DNA from: Streptoverticillium olivoreticuli subsp. olivoreticuli
GTDB taxonomy: Bacteria > Actinomycetota > Actinomycetes > Streptomycetales > Streptomycetaceae
Assembly (NCBI RefSeq): GCF_003391135.1
Contig: NZ_CP031455.1
Span: forward strand, 3,937,001 to 4,001,000
Length of the DNA stretch: 64,000 nt
Direction of reading: 5' to 3'
Each line of letters begins with the position of its first letter. Position 1 is the first letter of the stretch. Shown here in pieces: positions 54,878 to 63,219 of this stretch. The translations under genes and the position numbers were made by a program. The notes beneath the pieces are model-generated. The model worked only from the letters and a program-made list of their open reading frames with translations. It ran no database searches and was not told the origin of the DNA.

Positions 54878-57226
54878 CTAGCCCGCAGCCGCCAGCCGCA
54901 TCTCGACCCGCGCCACCCCACCCGCATCCCCCACCGACTCGTACAAGTCACGCGCCCAGCGCAAGAAGCGCACCGCACCCCCACCACACCCCGCCCGCAA
55001 TTCCACCGCGTCCGCGAGCTGAAGCCGGGCCCCCTCCCCCTCCATCGCCTCGATCGCCTCGTCCAAGGAAGCCCGCGCCGCTTCGAGATCGCCCGCCGCA
55101 AGAAGCGTCTCCCCCAAGCTCATCCGAACGCGCGCCTCGTTGTAGGAGTCGCGCTCCCGCAACGCGCGGAAGCAGGTGAGCGCGTGCCGCAGCTGGGTCA
55201 CTGCCTCGGGGTAGCGGCCCTGGCCGCTGAGCGCGCGGCCGAGGTGGTGTTCCAGGAGGGCGAGGGCGCGCGGCGCGTCGGGCGCGCCGTCGTCCTCGGG
55301 GCCGACCGCGTCCCAGATCCGCCGGGCCTCGCGGAAGCGCTCCTCGGCGTCCTCGTAGCGCCACTGCCGCAGGCACAGCAGGCCGAGGGACTCCACGGCG
55401 CTGGCCCGGCCCCGGTGGTGTCCGGCCGCGCGGTCGGCAGCGGCGGCGGCCGTCAGTTCGCGTTCGGCGTCGGCGAGGCGGCCGAGGCCCATGTAGGCGA
55501 AGGCGAGTTGGGACCGCATCCGGCCCTCCGCCCGTGGTTCGTCCGCGGCGCGGCGCCGGGCGGCGGCCACGCCCCGGACGTGGGTCGCCACCCACTGCTC
55601 GTGGAAGCCCAGGCGCAGGTGCAGTGCCCACATCGCCTCGCACAACTGCCAGGTGAGCGCGTCGAATCCGTACTCCTCCGCCGCCCGCACGGCCTCGGCG
55701 AGGTTCTCGCGCTCGCGGGTGAGCTCCCGCAGGGCGGCGCGGGCGGCCCCGGGCGCGGCGGCGGGCCGGGGCAGCCCGTCGTAGACGGGGCCGAGGTGCC
55801 AACGTCCGGGTATCACCCGGTAGTCGGCGGCTGCGGCGAACTCCAGGAACCAGGTGATCACGCGCTCGACGGCGGCCCCGGCCGCCGCGCGGCCGTCCTC
55901 CTCGTGGGCCCGCAGCTCGGCGTGGCGGCGTACGAGGTCGTGGAAGCGGTAGCGCCCGTCGGCGACCTCCTCCAGGAGGCGGGCGCCGACGAGTTCCCCG
56001 AGCAGGGCGCGGGCCTCGGCGTCGGTGGTCTCCGCGGCGGCGGCCGCCGCGCCGACGGGAACGGCGGGCCAGGGCCACGGGGCGAGCAGCCGGTAGAGGC
56101 GGGCGGCCGCGGGGGTGAGGGCACGGTAGGAGAGGTCGGTGGCGAGGCGGGTGGGGTCGGCGGGGTCCGAGGTGCCCTCTCCGGGGGCGAGGGCGGCGAA
56201 CTCGCGCTCCAGGCGCGCCCAGTCGACGTCGTCCTGCCCGGCCACGAGCGCGCCCGTCTCGCACAGCGCCAGCGGAATGCCCCCGCAGCGGGCCACCACC
56301 GCCTCGGCGTGCGTGCGCTGCGCGCCGAGCGGCTCAAGGCCGGCGATCCGGGTGAGCAGCAGCACCGCGTCGGCGGCGGACAGCGGGCGCAGGCGCAGGA
56401 CGCGGGCGCCGTGGTCGCGTACGAGCTCGGGCAGCCCGTGGCGGCTGGTCACGAGGGTCAGCGCGCCGGGCGCGGCGGTGAGCAGCGGGGCGACCTGGGC
56501 CGCCGAGTGGGCGTTGTCGAGGACGACGACGAGCCGCCGGCCGGCGGTGCGGTCGCGGTAGAGGTCGATCTGCGCCTGCTCGTCGGCGGGCACCCGGTCG
56601 GCCGGTACGCCGAGCGCGTGCAGGAACCGTACGAGGGTTCCTGAGGGGGTGGCCGCGGTGCCCGGTGCGGCGCCGCCGAGGTCGGCGTACAGCTGGCCGT
56701 CGGGGAAGCGGTCCGCGAGGGCGCGCGCGACGTGCACGGCGGTGGCGGTCTTCCCGAGGCCGCCGCGGCCGGTGAGCACGACGATGCGCGGGGCGCCCGC
56801 GGCGGTCACGTCGGGGTCGTCGAGGAGGGCGGCGATGGCGCGCCGTTCGGGCTCGCGGTCGGTGAAGGCGGCCGTGCCGGGCGGGAGCAGCCGGGGGCGG
56901 TTCGCCTCGGGGGCGCAGGCGGGCCCGGTGGTGTCGCGCAGGAGGTCCGTCTCGCGGAGCCAGGCGATGAGGTCGCGGGCGAAGGCCGGTTCCTCGCGGG
57001 CCTGTTGGAAGAGCTCCTCGGCGAGGTCACGGCGTGCGGCCGGGTCCGTGGGGACGGTCGGCGGGAGGCCGGGGTCGTCGTCGCCGTCCCGTCCGCGCAG
57101 CCGGCGGGCGAGGGCCGCCAGGCGTTCGGTGGTGCGCCGGCCCACTTCTCCGGCGGCGCCGGACAGTGCGCCCGAAGTCGCCGTGTTCACGGCCGAAAGC
57201 ACCGCCGCCGTCGTGAACGGATCCAC
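54878..57226 (-). CDS. STAND ATPase with NB-ARC and TPR-like repeats
   Basis: 782 aa from GTG 57226 (GGGAGGG upstream). N-terminal helical region 1-120 (VDPFTTAAVLSAVNTATSGALSGAAGEVGRR) resembles effector or membrane-associating helices. NB-ARC: Walker A LTGRGGLGKTATAVHVA near 155, Walker B RRLVVVLDNAHS, GGIPLAL (GLPL-like). From about 500 on, TPR-like helical repeats (FAYMGLGRLADAERELTAAA, SLGLLCLRQWRYEDAEERF). No SARP DNA-binding domain. Known: such STAND proteins act as signal-responsive scaffolds, some in defence. Role here open. Confidence 0.88.
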   Translation of the reverse strand: MDPFTTAAVLSAVNTATSGALSGAAGEVGRRTTERLAALARRLRGRDGDDDPGLPPTVPTDPAARRDLAEELFQQAREEPAFARDLIAWLRETDLLRDTTGPACAPEANRPRLLPPGTAAFTDREPERRAIAALLDDPDVTAAGAPRIVVLTGRGGLGKTATAVHVARALADRFPDGQLYADLGGAAPGTAATPSGTLVRFLHALGVPADRVPADEQAQIDLYRDRTAGRRLVVVLDNAHSAAQVAPLLTAAPGALTLVTSRHGLPELVRDHGARVLRLRPLSAADAVLLLTRIAGLEPLGAQRTHAEAVVARCGGIPLALCETGALVAGQDDVDWARLEREFAALAPGEGTSDPADPTRLATDLSYRALTPAAARLYRLLAPWPWPAVPVGAAAAAAETTDAEARALLGELVGARLLEEVADGRYRFHDLVRRHAELRAHEEDGRAAAGAAVERVITWFLEFAAAADYRVIPGRWHLGPVYDGLPRPAAAPGAARAALRELTRERENLAEAVRAAEEYGFDALTWQLCEAMWALHLRLGFHEQWVATHVRGVAAARRRAADEPRAEGRMRSQLAFAYMGLGRLADAERELTAAAAADRAAGHHRGRASAVESLGLLCLRQWRYEDAEERFREARRIWDAVGPEDDGAPDAPRALALLEHHLGRALSGQGRYPEAVTQLRHALTCFRALRERDSYNEARVRMSLGETLLAAGDLEAARASLDEAIEAMEGEGARLQLADAVELRAGCGGGAVRFLRWARDLYESVGDAGGVARVEMRLAAAG

Positions 57227-57371
57227 GTCTGCCCTCCCCGGAGTCGCCGATTCGCCCACGCTATCGGGAAGATCGTTCCGTGGGGCGGCTTCCGGGCAAG
57301 TGCTCCGGGGGCGGGGCCGCGGGAGGCGGGCCGGCGTGGCGCCCGGGACGGGCAGGGGCGCCACGCACGGG

Positions 57372-57388
57372 CCGGGGCGGAGCCCCGG
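57372..57388 (-). terminator. Terminator of the chaplin gene
   Basis: CCGGGGC (57372-57378), GGA, GCCCCGG (57382-57388), 20 bp after the chaplin stop; also the smallest module of the dispersed repeat. Confidence 0.6.
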
Positions 57389-57408
57389 TCAGGCCTCGCG
57401 GGGCGGGG

Positions 57409-57651
57409 TCACGACTTGTTGATGCAGGTGTTGCCGGACGCCGCGTTCAGCAGGGCGATGATGTCGATGCTGTTGCCGCACAGGTTGATCGGGACGTGCA
57501 GCGGCACCTGGATGACGTTGCCCGAGACGATGCCCGGCGAGCCGGCGGCCACGCCGCGCGCGCCGGAGTCGGCGACGGCCCCTCCGGTGAAGCCCGCGAG
57601 CGCGGCGCCGACGGTGGCGGTCAGTGCGACGGTTTTGGCGATTCGAGACAT
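57409..57651 (-). CDS. Short chaplin
   Basis: 80 aa from ATG 57651 (AAGG upstream). Signal peptide 1-28 (SRIAKTVALTATVGAALAGFTGGAVA), then one chaplin domain: SPGIVSGNVIQVPLHVPINLCGNSIDIIALLNAASGNTCINKS with the two conserved Cys and GN motifs. Known: short chaplins are secreted, assemble into amyloid-like fibrils at the hyphal surface and lower surface tension for aerial growth. Lacks sorting signal. Confidence 0.95.
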   Translation of the reverse strand: MSRIAKTVALTATVGAALAGFTGGAVADSGARGVAAGSPGIVSGNVIQVPLHVPINLCGNSIDIIALLNAASGNTCINKS

Positions 57652-57870
57652 GCGGAGACACCTTTGCTCAGTCGTTCTGGGAGGCACCCGACCGGTGACA
57701 GCCGGGGTGAGGCTCAACGCCTGATAGTCACAAAGGTTTCGTACATGGAGCGGACGGGTGACTCGGGACTTCGAGCCCCCTATCCGCCCATTTTCGACAT
57801 TGGACCGGACGGCCGATGCCGGTGTCCCCCACAGGGCCGGTGACGGCTCCGCCCGCCACCGGCCCCGCGC

Positions 57871-58848
57871 TCAGCCCTTCTCCGCCGCCATCCGCACGGC
57901 GAAGGCCGTGAGCTCCTCCGACCAGCCCGTCGCCAGCCGCGAGGACGTGGCGATGCGGGAGGCGCGGTCGACCAGTTCGCGGATGTGGCGCTCGGCGATG
58001 CCGCGCTCCTCGCGCTCCAGGAGGATCTCCCGCAGCAGTTCGGCGTCCCAGTCGTACTCCGGCCCGCCGTCGAGGAAGCCGCGCAGCCGCCACGCGGCGT
58101 GCAGGGCGCGGGCGTAGGCGTCGTAGGTGACGTCGAGGTCGGGGCGGCCGGCGAGGGCGCCGCCCAGGCGCAGCGGGTGCCGCACGGCGTACCAGCCGGC
58201 CGTGCAGCCCCGGTCGCATCCCGATATGCACCGCCCGGGCCAGGGGTCGTCGAGATACTCGGCGGTCATCGCCTCGTGGGCGTACGTGCCGACCACCCGC
58301 TCCAGGCGCAGTTCGTCCCAGATCCGCCAGGCGGCGACGGGCAGCCGGGCCGCGAGCCGGTCGGCGAGGGTGAGGGAGAGGTCGCCCGCGAGGTTCGCGG
58401 TGGACTCGCCGAAGCGCCCGGCGTCGCCCGCCCAGCCGTTGCGCTCGTGCTCGGCGGCGCGGCTGACGTGGAGGGTGGGGATGCCACGGCGCAGAGCGGC
58501 GTTGTCGCGGACGTCGCTGCGGATGAGGGTGCAGGTGTCGAGGAGTTCGAGGGCGGCCGCGGCGTCGACCGCCTCGGCGGCCTCGGGGCCTTCCGGGTCG
58601 CCGCCCGCCGCGAGGTAGCCGGTGAGCAGGACGACCGGGCGCACCCGGTCGACGCCCACCGCGACGAGCTCGGCGAGGGACTCGATCAGCCCGGCGCCCC
58701 GGGTGTCGGCGGTGCGCCAGCGCCGGTGTTCGTCGTTGAGGAGGCCGCGCAGGCGCTCCTCCACACGGTCGAGCATGCCCGCGCGCTGGAGTTGGGGGGC
58801 CACCTCCTGGGGCGCCGGCGAGCGCGGCAACCTTGGTTGCGCTGTCAT
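57871..58848 (-). CDS. Degenerate polyprenyl-synthetase family protein
   Basis: 325 aa from ATG 58848 (GGGAGG upstream). All-helical isoprenyl diphosphate synthase pattern: LLTGYLAAGG, LELLDTCTLIRSDVRDNAALRRGIPTLHV, ANLAGDLSLTLADRLA. The first Asp-rich motif H-D-D-x-x-D is altered to R-S-D-V-R-D, and no second DDxxD is recognisable (FLDGGPEYDWDAEL). Known: intact enzymes need both motifs to bind Mg-diphosphate. Extra Cys cluster GRCISGCDRGCTAG near 225 is unusual. Inference: altered chemistry or a non-catalytic homologue. Confidence 0.78.
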   Translation of the reverse strand: MTAQPRLPRSPAPQEVAPQLQRAGMLDRVEERLRGLLNDEHRRWRTADTRGAGLIESLAELVAVGVDRVRPVVLLTGYLAAGGDPEGPEAAEAVDAAAALELLDTCTLIRSDVRDNAALRRGIPTLHVSRAAEHERNGWAGDAGRFGESTANLAGDLSLTLADRLAARLPVAAWRIWDELRLERVVGTYAHEAMTAEYLDDPWPGRCISGCDRGCTAGWYAVRHPLRLGGALAGRPDLDVTYDAYARALHAAWRLRGFLDGGPEYDWDAELLREILLEREERGIAERHIRELVDRASRIATSSRLATGWSEELTAFAVRMAAEKG

Positions 58849-59227
58849 CGTGTGCCTCCCTGGATCGGCTCCGGCCTGCGACCGGCCGGGCCGGCGGGTG
58901 CTCCGCCGCGCCGGCGGAGCCTGACCGGCCAGAAGGCTTCCCAGCGGAGCGCGTCGGAAGCGGTGGTTTCCTGCCATACCGGATCGAGCCACACGAGGGG
59001 GCTCTGCCCGGAATTTGGGCGTCCGGTGGCTGGGGGCCGTCGGCGGTGGCGCGATTCCCGCGGGCCGGCGGGTGGCTCATATGTGGCTGTTGCGCGAAGG
59101 CGCCGGGAACTGACCGGGGCTCCGCAGCGTCCCCGGGCGCCCGGTCCGGCGAGGGCAGGCCATCTGTACAGCGCGGCTCCGGCGCCGCTACAAACAGAAG
59201 CCCGGAGCAGTGACGCGGGAGGCGACG
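58849..59227. promoter_or_regulatory. Divergent promoter region
   Basis: 379 bp without a gene between the prenyl-synthase-like and monooxygenase genes. Only clear structure: GCTCCGCC (58900-58907) / GGCGGAGC (58913-58920) hairpin with a 5-nt loop. Promoters not assigned. Confidence 0.4.
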
Positions 59228-60463
59228 ATGCGCAGGATCGCGATTGTCGGCGCGGGGCAGGGGGGACTGCACCTGGCCCTCGGGCTGGACCCCGGCCGGG
59301 GCTACGAGGTGACCGTCCACGCGGCCCGGACCCCCGACGAGGTCCGGGCCGGACGCATCCTGTCCACCCAGGTGATGTACGGCCCCGCCCTCGCCCTGGA
59401 GCGCACCGCGGGCCTGCACCTGTGGGAGGCCGGGACCCCGCGGATGGGCTCGCTGCGCATCACCACCACGGACACCACCGTCACCGCCGCGTTCGACGAG
59501 CCGGCGCAGTCCGTCGACCAGCGCGTGAAGACGGCACGCTGGCTGGAGCTGTTCGAGGAGCGCGGCGGCCGCGTCGAGTACGGCACGGTGGGGCCGGAGC
59601 AGCTGGAGCGGATCGCCGGGGCGCACGACCTGACGGTCGTCGCGACCGGCCGCGGCCCGCTGTCGGAGCTCTTCGGCCGGGACGAGCGGCACAGCCCGTA
59701 CGACGGCCCCCGGCGGACCCTGGCCGCCGTCTACGTGCACGGCATGAGATCCCTGCCGGACGCTCCCGGGCCGCAGCTGCGCAGCAGCCCGGCGGAGGGC
59801 CACGGGGAGTTCTTCACCATGGACGGCACGTCCTTCGACGGGCCCTGCGGGATGCTGCTGTGGGAGGCCGTGCCCGGCGGGCCCCTCGACCGCTGGCAGG
59901 ACCTCCCCGGCAACCCGGACGCCGTGGTCGAGCGCTCGCTGGAGCTGCTGCGCACCCACGCCCCCTGGGAGTACGAGCTGTGCGCGGGCATGGAGCCGAC
60001 CGACGCGGGCGCCGCCCTCGTCGGGGCCGTCACCCCGGTCGTCCGGCACCCGGTGGCGCGGATCGCCCCCGGCACATACGTCCTCGGCATGGCCGACGCG
60101 GTCGTCGTGAACGACCCGGTGACCGGCCAGGGCGCCAACTCCGCGGCCCGCTGCGCCGACGGCTACCTCCGCTCGATCCTCGCCCACGGCGACGCGCCCT
60201 TCGACCGGACGTGGATGCTGCGGACGTTCGCCGCGTTCTGGGAGCACGCCCGGCACTCGGTGACCTTCACCAACCTGCTGCTGGCACAGCCGCCCGAGCA
60301 CATGCGCCGGGTCCTCGCCGCCGCGGCCGAATACCCGGAGATCGCCCACCGCTACGCCAACGGCTACGCCGATCCGGCCCGTTTCCGGGACTGGCTCCTG
60401 GACGCGGACCGCGCCGACGCGTACCTGGCCGCGGTGACCGGCCGGCAGGTGACGGACGCCTGA
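59228..60463 (+). CDS. Styrene monooxygenase-like flavoprotein
   Basis: 411 aa from ATG 59228. FAD-binding RIAIVGAGQGGLHLALGL at 3-20, an intact StyA-type sequence RAGRILSTQVMYGPALALER near 50, DLTVVATGRGPLSELF, and VVVNDPVTGQGANSAARCADGYL near 300 (D-G/P motif). Known: StyA/indole monooxygenases are FADH2-dependent epoxidases needing a separate reductase (StyB); none is adjacent. Divergent from the prenyl-synthase-like gene, possibly a two-gene locus. Confidence 0.88.
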   Translation: MRRIAIVGAGQGGLHLALGLDPGRGYEVTVHAARTPDEVRAGRILSTQVMYGPALALERTAGLHLWEAGTPRMGSLRITTTDTTVTAAFDEPAQSVDQRVKTARWLELFEERGGRVEYGTVGPEQLERIAGAHDLTVVATGRGPLSELFGRDERHSPYDGPRRTLAAVYVHGMRSLPDAPGPQLRSSPAEGHGEFFTMDGTSFDGPCGMLLWEAVPGGPLDRWQDLPGNPDAVVERSLELLRTHAPWEYELCAGMEPTDAGAALVGAVTPVVRHPVARIAPGTYVLGMADAVVVNDPVTGQGANSAARCADGYLRSILAHGDAPFDRTWMLRTFAAFWEHARHSVTFTNLLLAQPPEHMRRVLAAAAEYPEIAHRYANGYADPARFRDWLLDADRADAYLAAVTGRQVTDA

Positions 60464-60520
60464 GCGGTGCCGGAACGATGGCGGTAGCCTGGAATCCGGT
60501 GGCGGCCCCGGCCGCCACGC

Positions 60521-60601
60521 GGCGGTGGGGCCCGCCGTACCCGAACCGCGGCACAGGCGCCGCCAACGGTCCCTACTTGCAGGCACCGCGCGAGTAGGAG
60601 G
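60521..60601 (+). promoter_or_regulatory. Fluoride riboswitch (crcB motif) with Shine-Dalgarno sequestering arm
   Basis: Aptamer 60521-60577: GGCGGTGGGGCCCGCC (60521-60536) gives the P1 stem GGCG/CGCC and a GTGGGG loop that can pair as pseudoknot with CCCTAC (60571-60576), preceded by GCCAACGGT, matching the conserved layout of fluoride aptamers. CCTACT (60572-60577) is also perfectly complementary to AGTAGG (60593-60598), overlapping the AGGAGG ribosome site (60596-60601) of crcB. Inference: without fluoride the site is masked; with fluoride the pseudoknot frees it. Confidence 0.8.
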
Positions 60602-60609
60602 CGTATTTC

Positions 60610-61077
60610 ATGGGCTCGTCACGGGCCGTCGCGGACACTCCCCCGGTGCGTACGCCGTCCCCCGGCCGGCCGGCCGCGCCCGGGCAGTGGCCCGTCGTCT
60701 GCGCGGTGTCCCTCGGCGGCGGCGCCGGAGCCGCCGCCCGCTACGGCGCGGGGCTGCTGTGGCCGACCGCGCGGGGCGCGTTCCCCTGGACCACGCTCCT
60801 GGTCAACACCGTCGGCTGCGCCCTGATCGGTGTCCTGCTCGTGGTGATCGCCGACCTCGCCGCACCGCACCGGCTGCTGCGGCCCTTCCTCGGCACCGGG
60901 GTGCTGGGCGGCTTCACCACGTTCTCCACGTACGCGGTGGACATCCGGCGGCTGGTGGACGACGGCCGCACGGCGACCGCCCTCGCCTATCTCGCGGGCA
61001 CGCTGCTCGCCGCGCTGGCGGCGGTGTGGGCGGCGGCGAACCTCACCCGGCTGTTCCTGCGCCGGAGGGCACGATGA
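60610..61077 (+). CDS. crcB: Fluoride exporter CrcB/Fluc, first subunit
   Basis: 155 aa, ATG 60610, AGGAGG eight bases upstream. Four TM helices; GGGAGAAARYGAGL, TLLVNTVGCALIG with the conserved Asn, and GVLGGFTTFSTYAVD, the Fluc GFTTFST filter motif. Known: Fluc channels are dual-topology dimers exporting F-. N-terminal 35 residues are extra and hydrophilic. Coupled to DUF190 by ATGA. Confidence 0.95.
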   Translation: MGSSRAVADTPPVRTPSPGRPAAPGQWPVVCAVSLGGGAGAAARYGAGLLWPTARGAFPWTTLLVNTVGCALIGVLLVVIADLAAPHRLLRPFLGTGVLGGFTTFSTYAVDIRRLVDDGRTATALAYLAGTLLAALAAVWAAANLTRLFLRRRAR

Positions 61078-61430
61078 GACTCCACGGCAACGCACTCCGG
61101 CTGACGGTCGTCGTCGGCGAGTCCGACACCTGGCACCACCGGCCGCTGTACTCCGAGATCGTGCACCGCGCCCACGCGGCGGGGCTGGCGGGCGCGAGCG
61201 TCTTCCGCGGCATCGAGGGATTCGGCGCCTCCTCCGTCGTCCACACCTCGCGGCTGCTGTCCCTGAGCGAGGACCTGCCGGTGTCCGTGGTGATCGTCGA
61301 CACCGAGGAGCGCGTACGGGCCTTCGTCCCCGCCCTGGACGAACTGGTCGGCGAGGGGCTCGTGTTGCTCGACGAGGTGGAGGTCGTGCGCTGTACCGGT
61401 CGCGACGGGGAGCCGGGTGACGCGGCGTGA
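61074..61430 (+). CDS. DUF190 protein
   Basis: 118 aa. LRLTVVVGESDTWHHRPLYSEIVHRAHAAGLAGASVFRGIEGFG, LSEDLPVSVVIVDTEERVRAF: the DUF190 ferredoxin-like alpha/beta pattern, PII-like. Sits between the two crcB genes with ATGA and GTGA overlaps, implying equimolar synthesis. Known: often fused or linked to crcB; possibly a cytosolic regulator of the channel. No ligand assigned. Confidence 0.9.
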   Translation: MRLHGNALRLTVVVGESDTWHHRPLYSEIVHRAHAAGLAGASVFRGIEGFGASSVVHTSRLLSLSEDLPVSVVIVDTEERVRAFVPALDELVGEGLVLLDEVEVVRCTGRDGEPGDAA

Positions 61431-61789
61431 ACTGGATCGTCGTCGTCGCCGGGGCCATGGTCGGCGCGCCCCTGCGCTATCTCACGGACCGCGCCGTGCA
61501 GTCCCGCCACGACTCGGTCTTCCCGTGGGGCACGTTCACGGTCAACGTCGTGGGCTGTCTGATCCTGGGCGCGCTCACGGGCGCGGCCGTCTCCTCCCAC
61601 GTGCAGCTGCTGCTGGGGACGGGGTTGTGCGGCGCGCTGACGACGTACTCGACGTTCTCGTACGAGACGCTGCGGCTCTCGGAGGAGGGCGCTGCCGGTT
61701 ATGCGGTGGCCAATGTGGGTGCGAGTCTCGTGTGCGGCTTGGGTGCGGCGTGGGTGGGTGCGGCGCTGGGGCAGGCGGTCGTCGGCTGA
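61427..61789 (+). CDS. crcB: Fluoride exporter CrcB/Fluc, second subunit
   Basis: 120 aa from GTG 61427. Four TM helices; AGAMVGAPLRYLTDR, WGTFTVNVVGCLILG, GTGLCGALTTYSTFSYE (filter variant ALTTYSTFS). Known: two-gene crcB systems form antiparallel heterodimers. Last gene of the riboswitch operon, followed by the repeat region as terminator. Confidence 0.94.
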   Translation: MNWIVVVAGAMVGAPLRYLTDRAVQSRHDSVFPWGTFTVNVVGCLILGALTGAAVSSHVQLLLGTGLCGALTTYSTFSYETLRLSEEGAAGYAVANVGASLVCGLGAAWVGAALGQAVVG

Positions 61790-61794
61790 GCGGG

Positions 61795-62245
61795 TTTGTT
61801 CCCCACCCCGCCCCTTCCCTCAGCGTCTGATGCTCGGCTCCGCCGAGGCCGGGGCTCCGCCCCGGACCCGTGCCCGAGTGCGGGCCGGTGGGTTTGTTTC
61901 CCCAGCCCCGCCCCTTCCCACAGCATCTGATGCTCGGCTCCGCCGAGGCCGGGGCTCCGCCCCGGACCCGTGCCCGGGTGCAGGCCGGCGGGTTTGTTTC
62001 CCCAGCCCCGCCCCTTCCCGAAACCGGGGCTCCGCCCCAGACCCCGAAGCACGCTTCGCGCGCTGTCCTCAAACGCCGGACGGGCTGGATTTCGCGGACC
62101 GTAGCCAGCGAAATCAGCCCGTCCGGCGATTGAGGACGCGCCCGCAGGGCGCTGGGGGGCCGGGGGTCTCCCCCGGTTTCGGGAAGGGGCGGGGCTGGGG
62201 AACAAGCCCGCCGCAGGCGGCAACGGACCCGCACCCCACACCCGG
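61795..62245. repeat. Compound dispersed repeat between crcB and lysR
   Basis: Three head-to-tail copies of CCCCGCCCCTTCCC modules (61806, 61905, 62004) each followed by GGCTCCGCCGAGGCCGGGGC or GGGGCTCCGCCCC; hairpin 62065-62137; then CCGGTTTCGGGAAGGGGCGG GGCTGGGG at 62173-62200, an intact empty attB-like site, and its inverse at 62000-62027. 456-bp gap, no gene seen. Confidence 0.88.
62065..62137. terminator. Long imperfect hairpin, probable bidirectional terminator
   Basis: 5' arm with CAAACGCCGGACGGGCTGG, 3' arm with CAGCCCGTCCGGCGATTG, about 28 paired bases with few mismatches, loop about 12 nt. Confidence 0.7.
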
Positions 62246-63142
62246 TCACCCCGGCGGCGGCGCAGCCAGATGTTCCAGCAGGACGCCGCGCAGCTCGCGC
62301 GCCGCGCGTGGTGGGGCGACATCCTTGCGGTGCGCCACCGCGATCGTGCGCCGCATCCGCGTCCCCTCGAACGGAGTGACCCGCAGGCCCGAGCGGGCCG
62401 CCACCATGCCGGGGACGACCGCGAGGCCCAGGCCCGCGCGGACGAAGCCGAGGACCGCGTCCATCTCGCCGCCCTCCACGGTGAAGGACGGTTCGAAACC
62501 GGCCGCCCGGCAGGCCGCCGTGGTGATCTCCCGCAGGTCGTAGCCGCGCCGGAACATCACCATGGGCCGGTCCGCGAGCTCCGCCACCCGGATGGCGCTG
62601 CGCCGGGTTGGCGGTGGCGCCGAGGGGGCGGTGACGACGACGAGGTCCTCGCGGAGGAGCTCGGTGGTGGCCAGGGCGGGGCCGCCGACGGGCAGCGGGG
62701 TGATGATCAGCGCGAGGTCGAGCCCGCCGGCGGCGAGGGTGCGGACGAGGTCCTGCGAACCGCCCTCGTCCACCACGAGCTCGATGCCCGGGTAGCGCGC
62801 GTGGTAGGCGTGCAGCACATCGGGGACCAGGCTCGCGCAGAGGCTGGGCGGCGCCCCGAGGCGCACCCGGCCGCGCCGCAGCTGGACGACCTCCTGGACC
62901 TCGCGGCGCGCCGTCTCGGTGTCCGCGAGGATCTGCCGGGCGAGCGGCAGCAGGACCTCGCCCGCGTCGGTGAGCGTGATGTTGCCCCGGGCCCGGTGGA
63001 AGAGCTCGGCGCCCAGCTCCCGTTCGAGGGCGCGGATCTGCTGGGACAGCGAGGGCTGGGCGACGTGCAGCGCGTCCGCGGCCCGCGTGAAGTGGCGGAC
63101 CTCGGCGAGCGTGGTGAAGTAGCGGAGCTGCTGGAACTGCAC
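62246..63142 (-). CDS. LysR-family transcriptional regulator
   Basis: 298 aa. HTH at 2-60: QFQQLRYFTTLAEVRHFTRAADALHVAQPSLSQQIRALERELGAELFHR; substrate-binding domain with VRLGAPPSLCASLVPDVL. An inverted-type site ATAG-N7-CTAT lies 14 bp upstream (63156-63170), typical of LysR autoregulation; the same motif precedes sdhC. Inference: regulates sdhCAB and/or the divergent ornithine-cyclodeaminase family gene 13 kb away. Confidence 0.94.
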   Translation of the reverse strand: MQFQQLRYFTTLAEVRHFTRAADALHVAQPSLSQQIRALERELGAELFHRARGNITLTDAGEVLLPLARQILADTETARREVQEVVQLRRGRVRLGAPPSLCASLVPDVLHAYHARYPGIELVVDEGGSQDLVRTLAAGGLDLALIITPLPVGGPALATTELLREDLVVVTAPSAPPPTRRSAIRVAELADRPMVMFRRGYDLREITTAACRAAGFEPSFTVEGGEMDAVLGFVRAGLGLAVVPGMVAARSGLRVTPFEGTRMRRTIAVAHRKDVAPPRAARELRGVLLEHLAAPPPG

Positions 63143-63155
63143 CCGCGCATCGTAT

Positions 63156-63170
63156 ATAGCCGGAACCTAT
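63156..63170. promoter_or_regulatory. Candidate LysR binding site
   Basis: ATAG-CCGGAAC-CTAT; 12 of 15 bases match 49125-49139 upstream of sdhC, the three differences being central. Confidence 0.65.
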
Positions 63171-63219
63171 CGAGACAGGCTCCGGCATCGATGTTCACCG
63201 GCCGGCCCGGGCGGGCCCG

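Noticed and set aside
57728..60586. 952-codon minus-strand frame covering the monooxygenase and prenyl-synthase-like genes
   Set aside because: No recognisable domain, low-complexity composition, covers two genes with clear homology on both strands.
62173..62200. Repeat copy as a second, cryptic insertion site with element remnants
   Set aside because: The site is intact and no integrase or attP-like arms flank it, so it looks empty.
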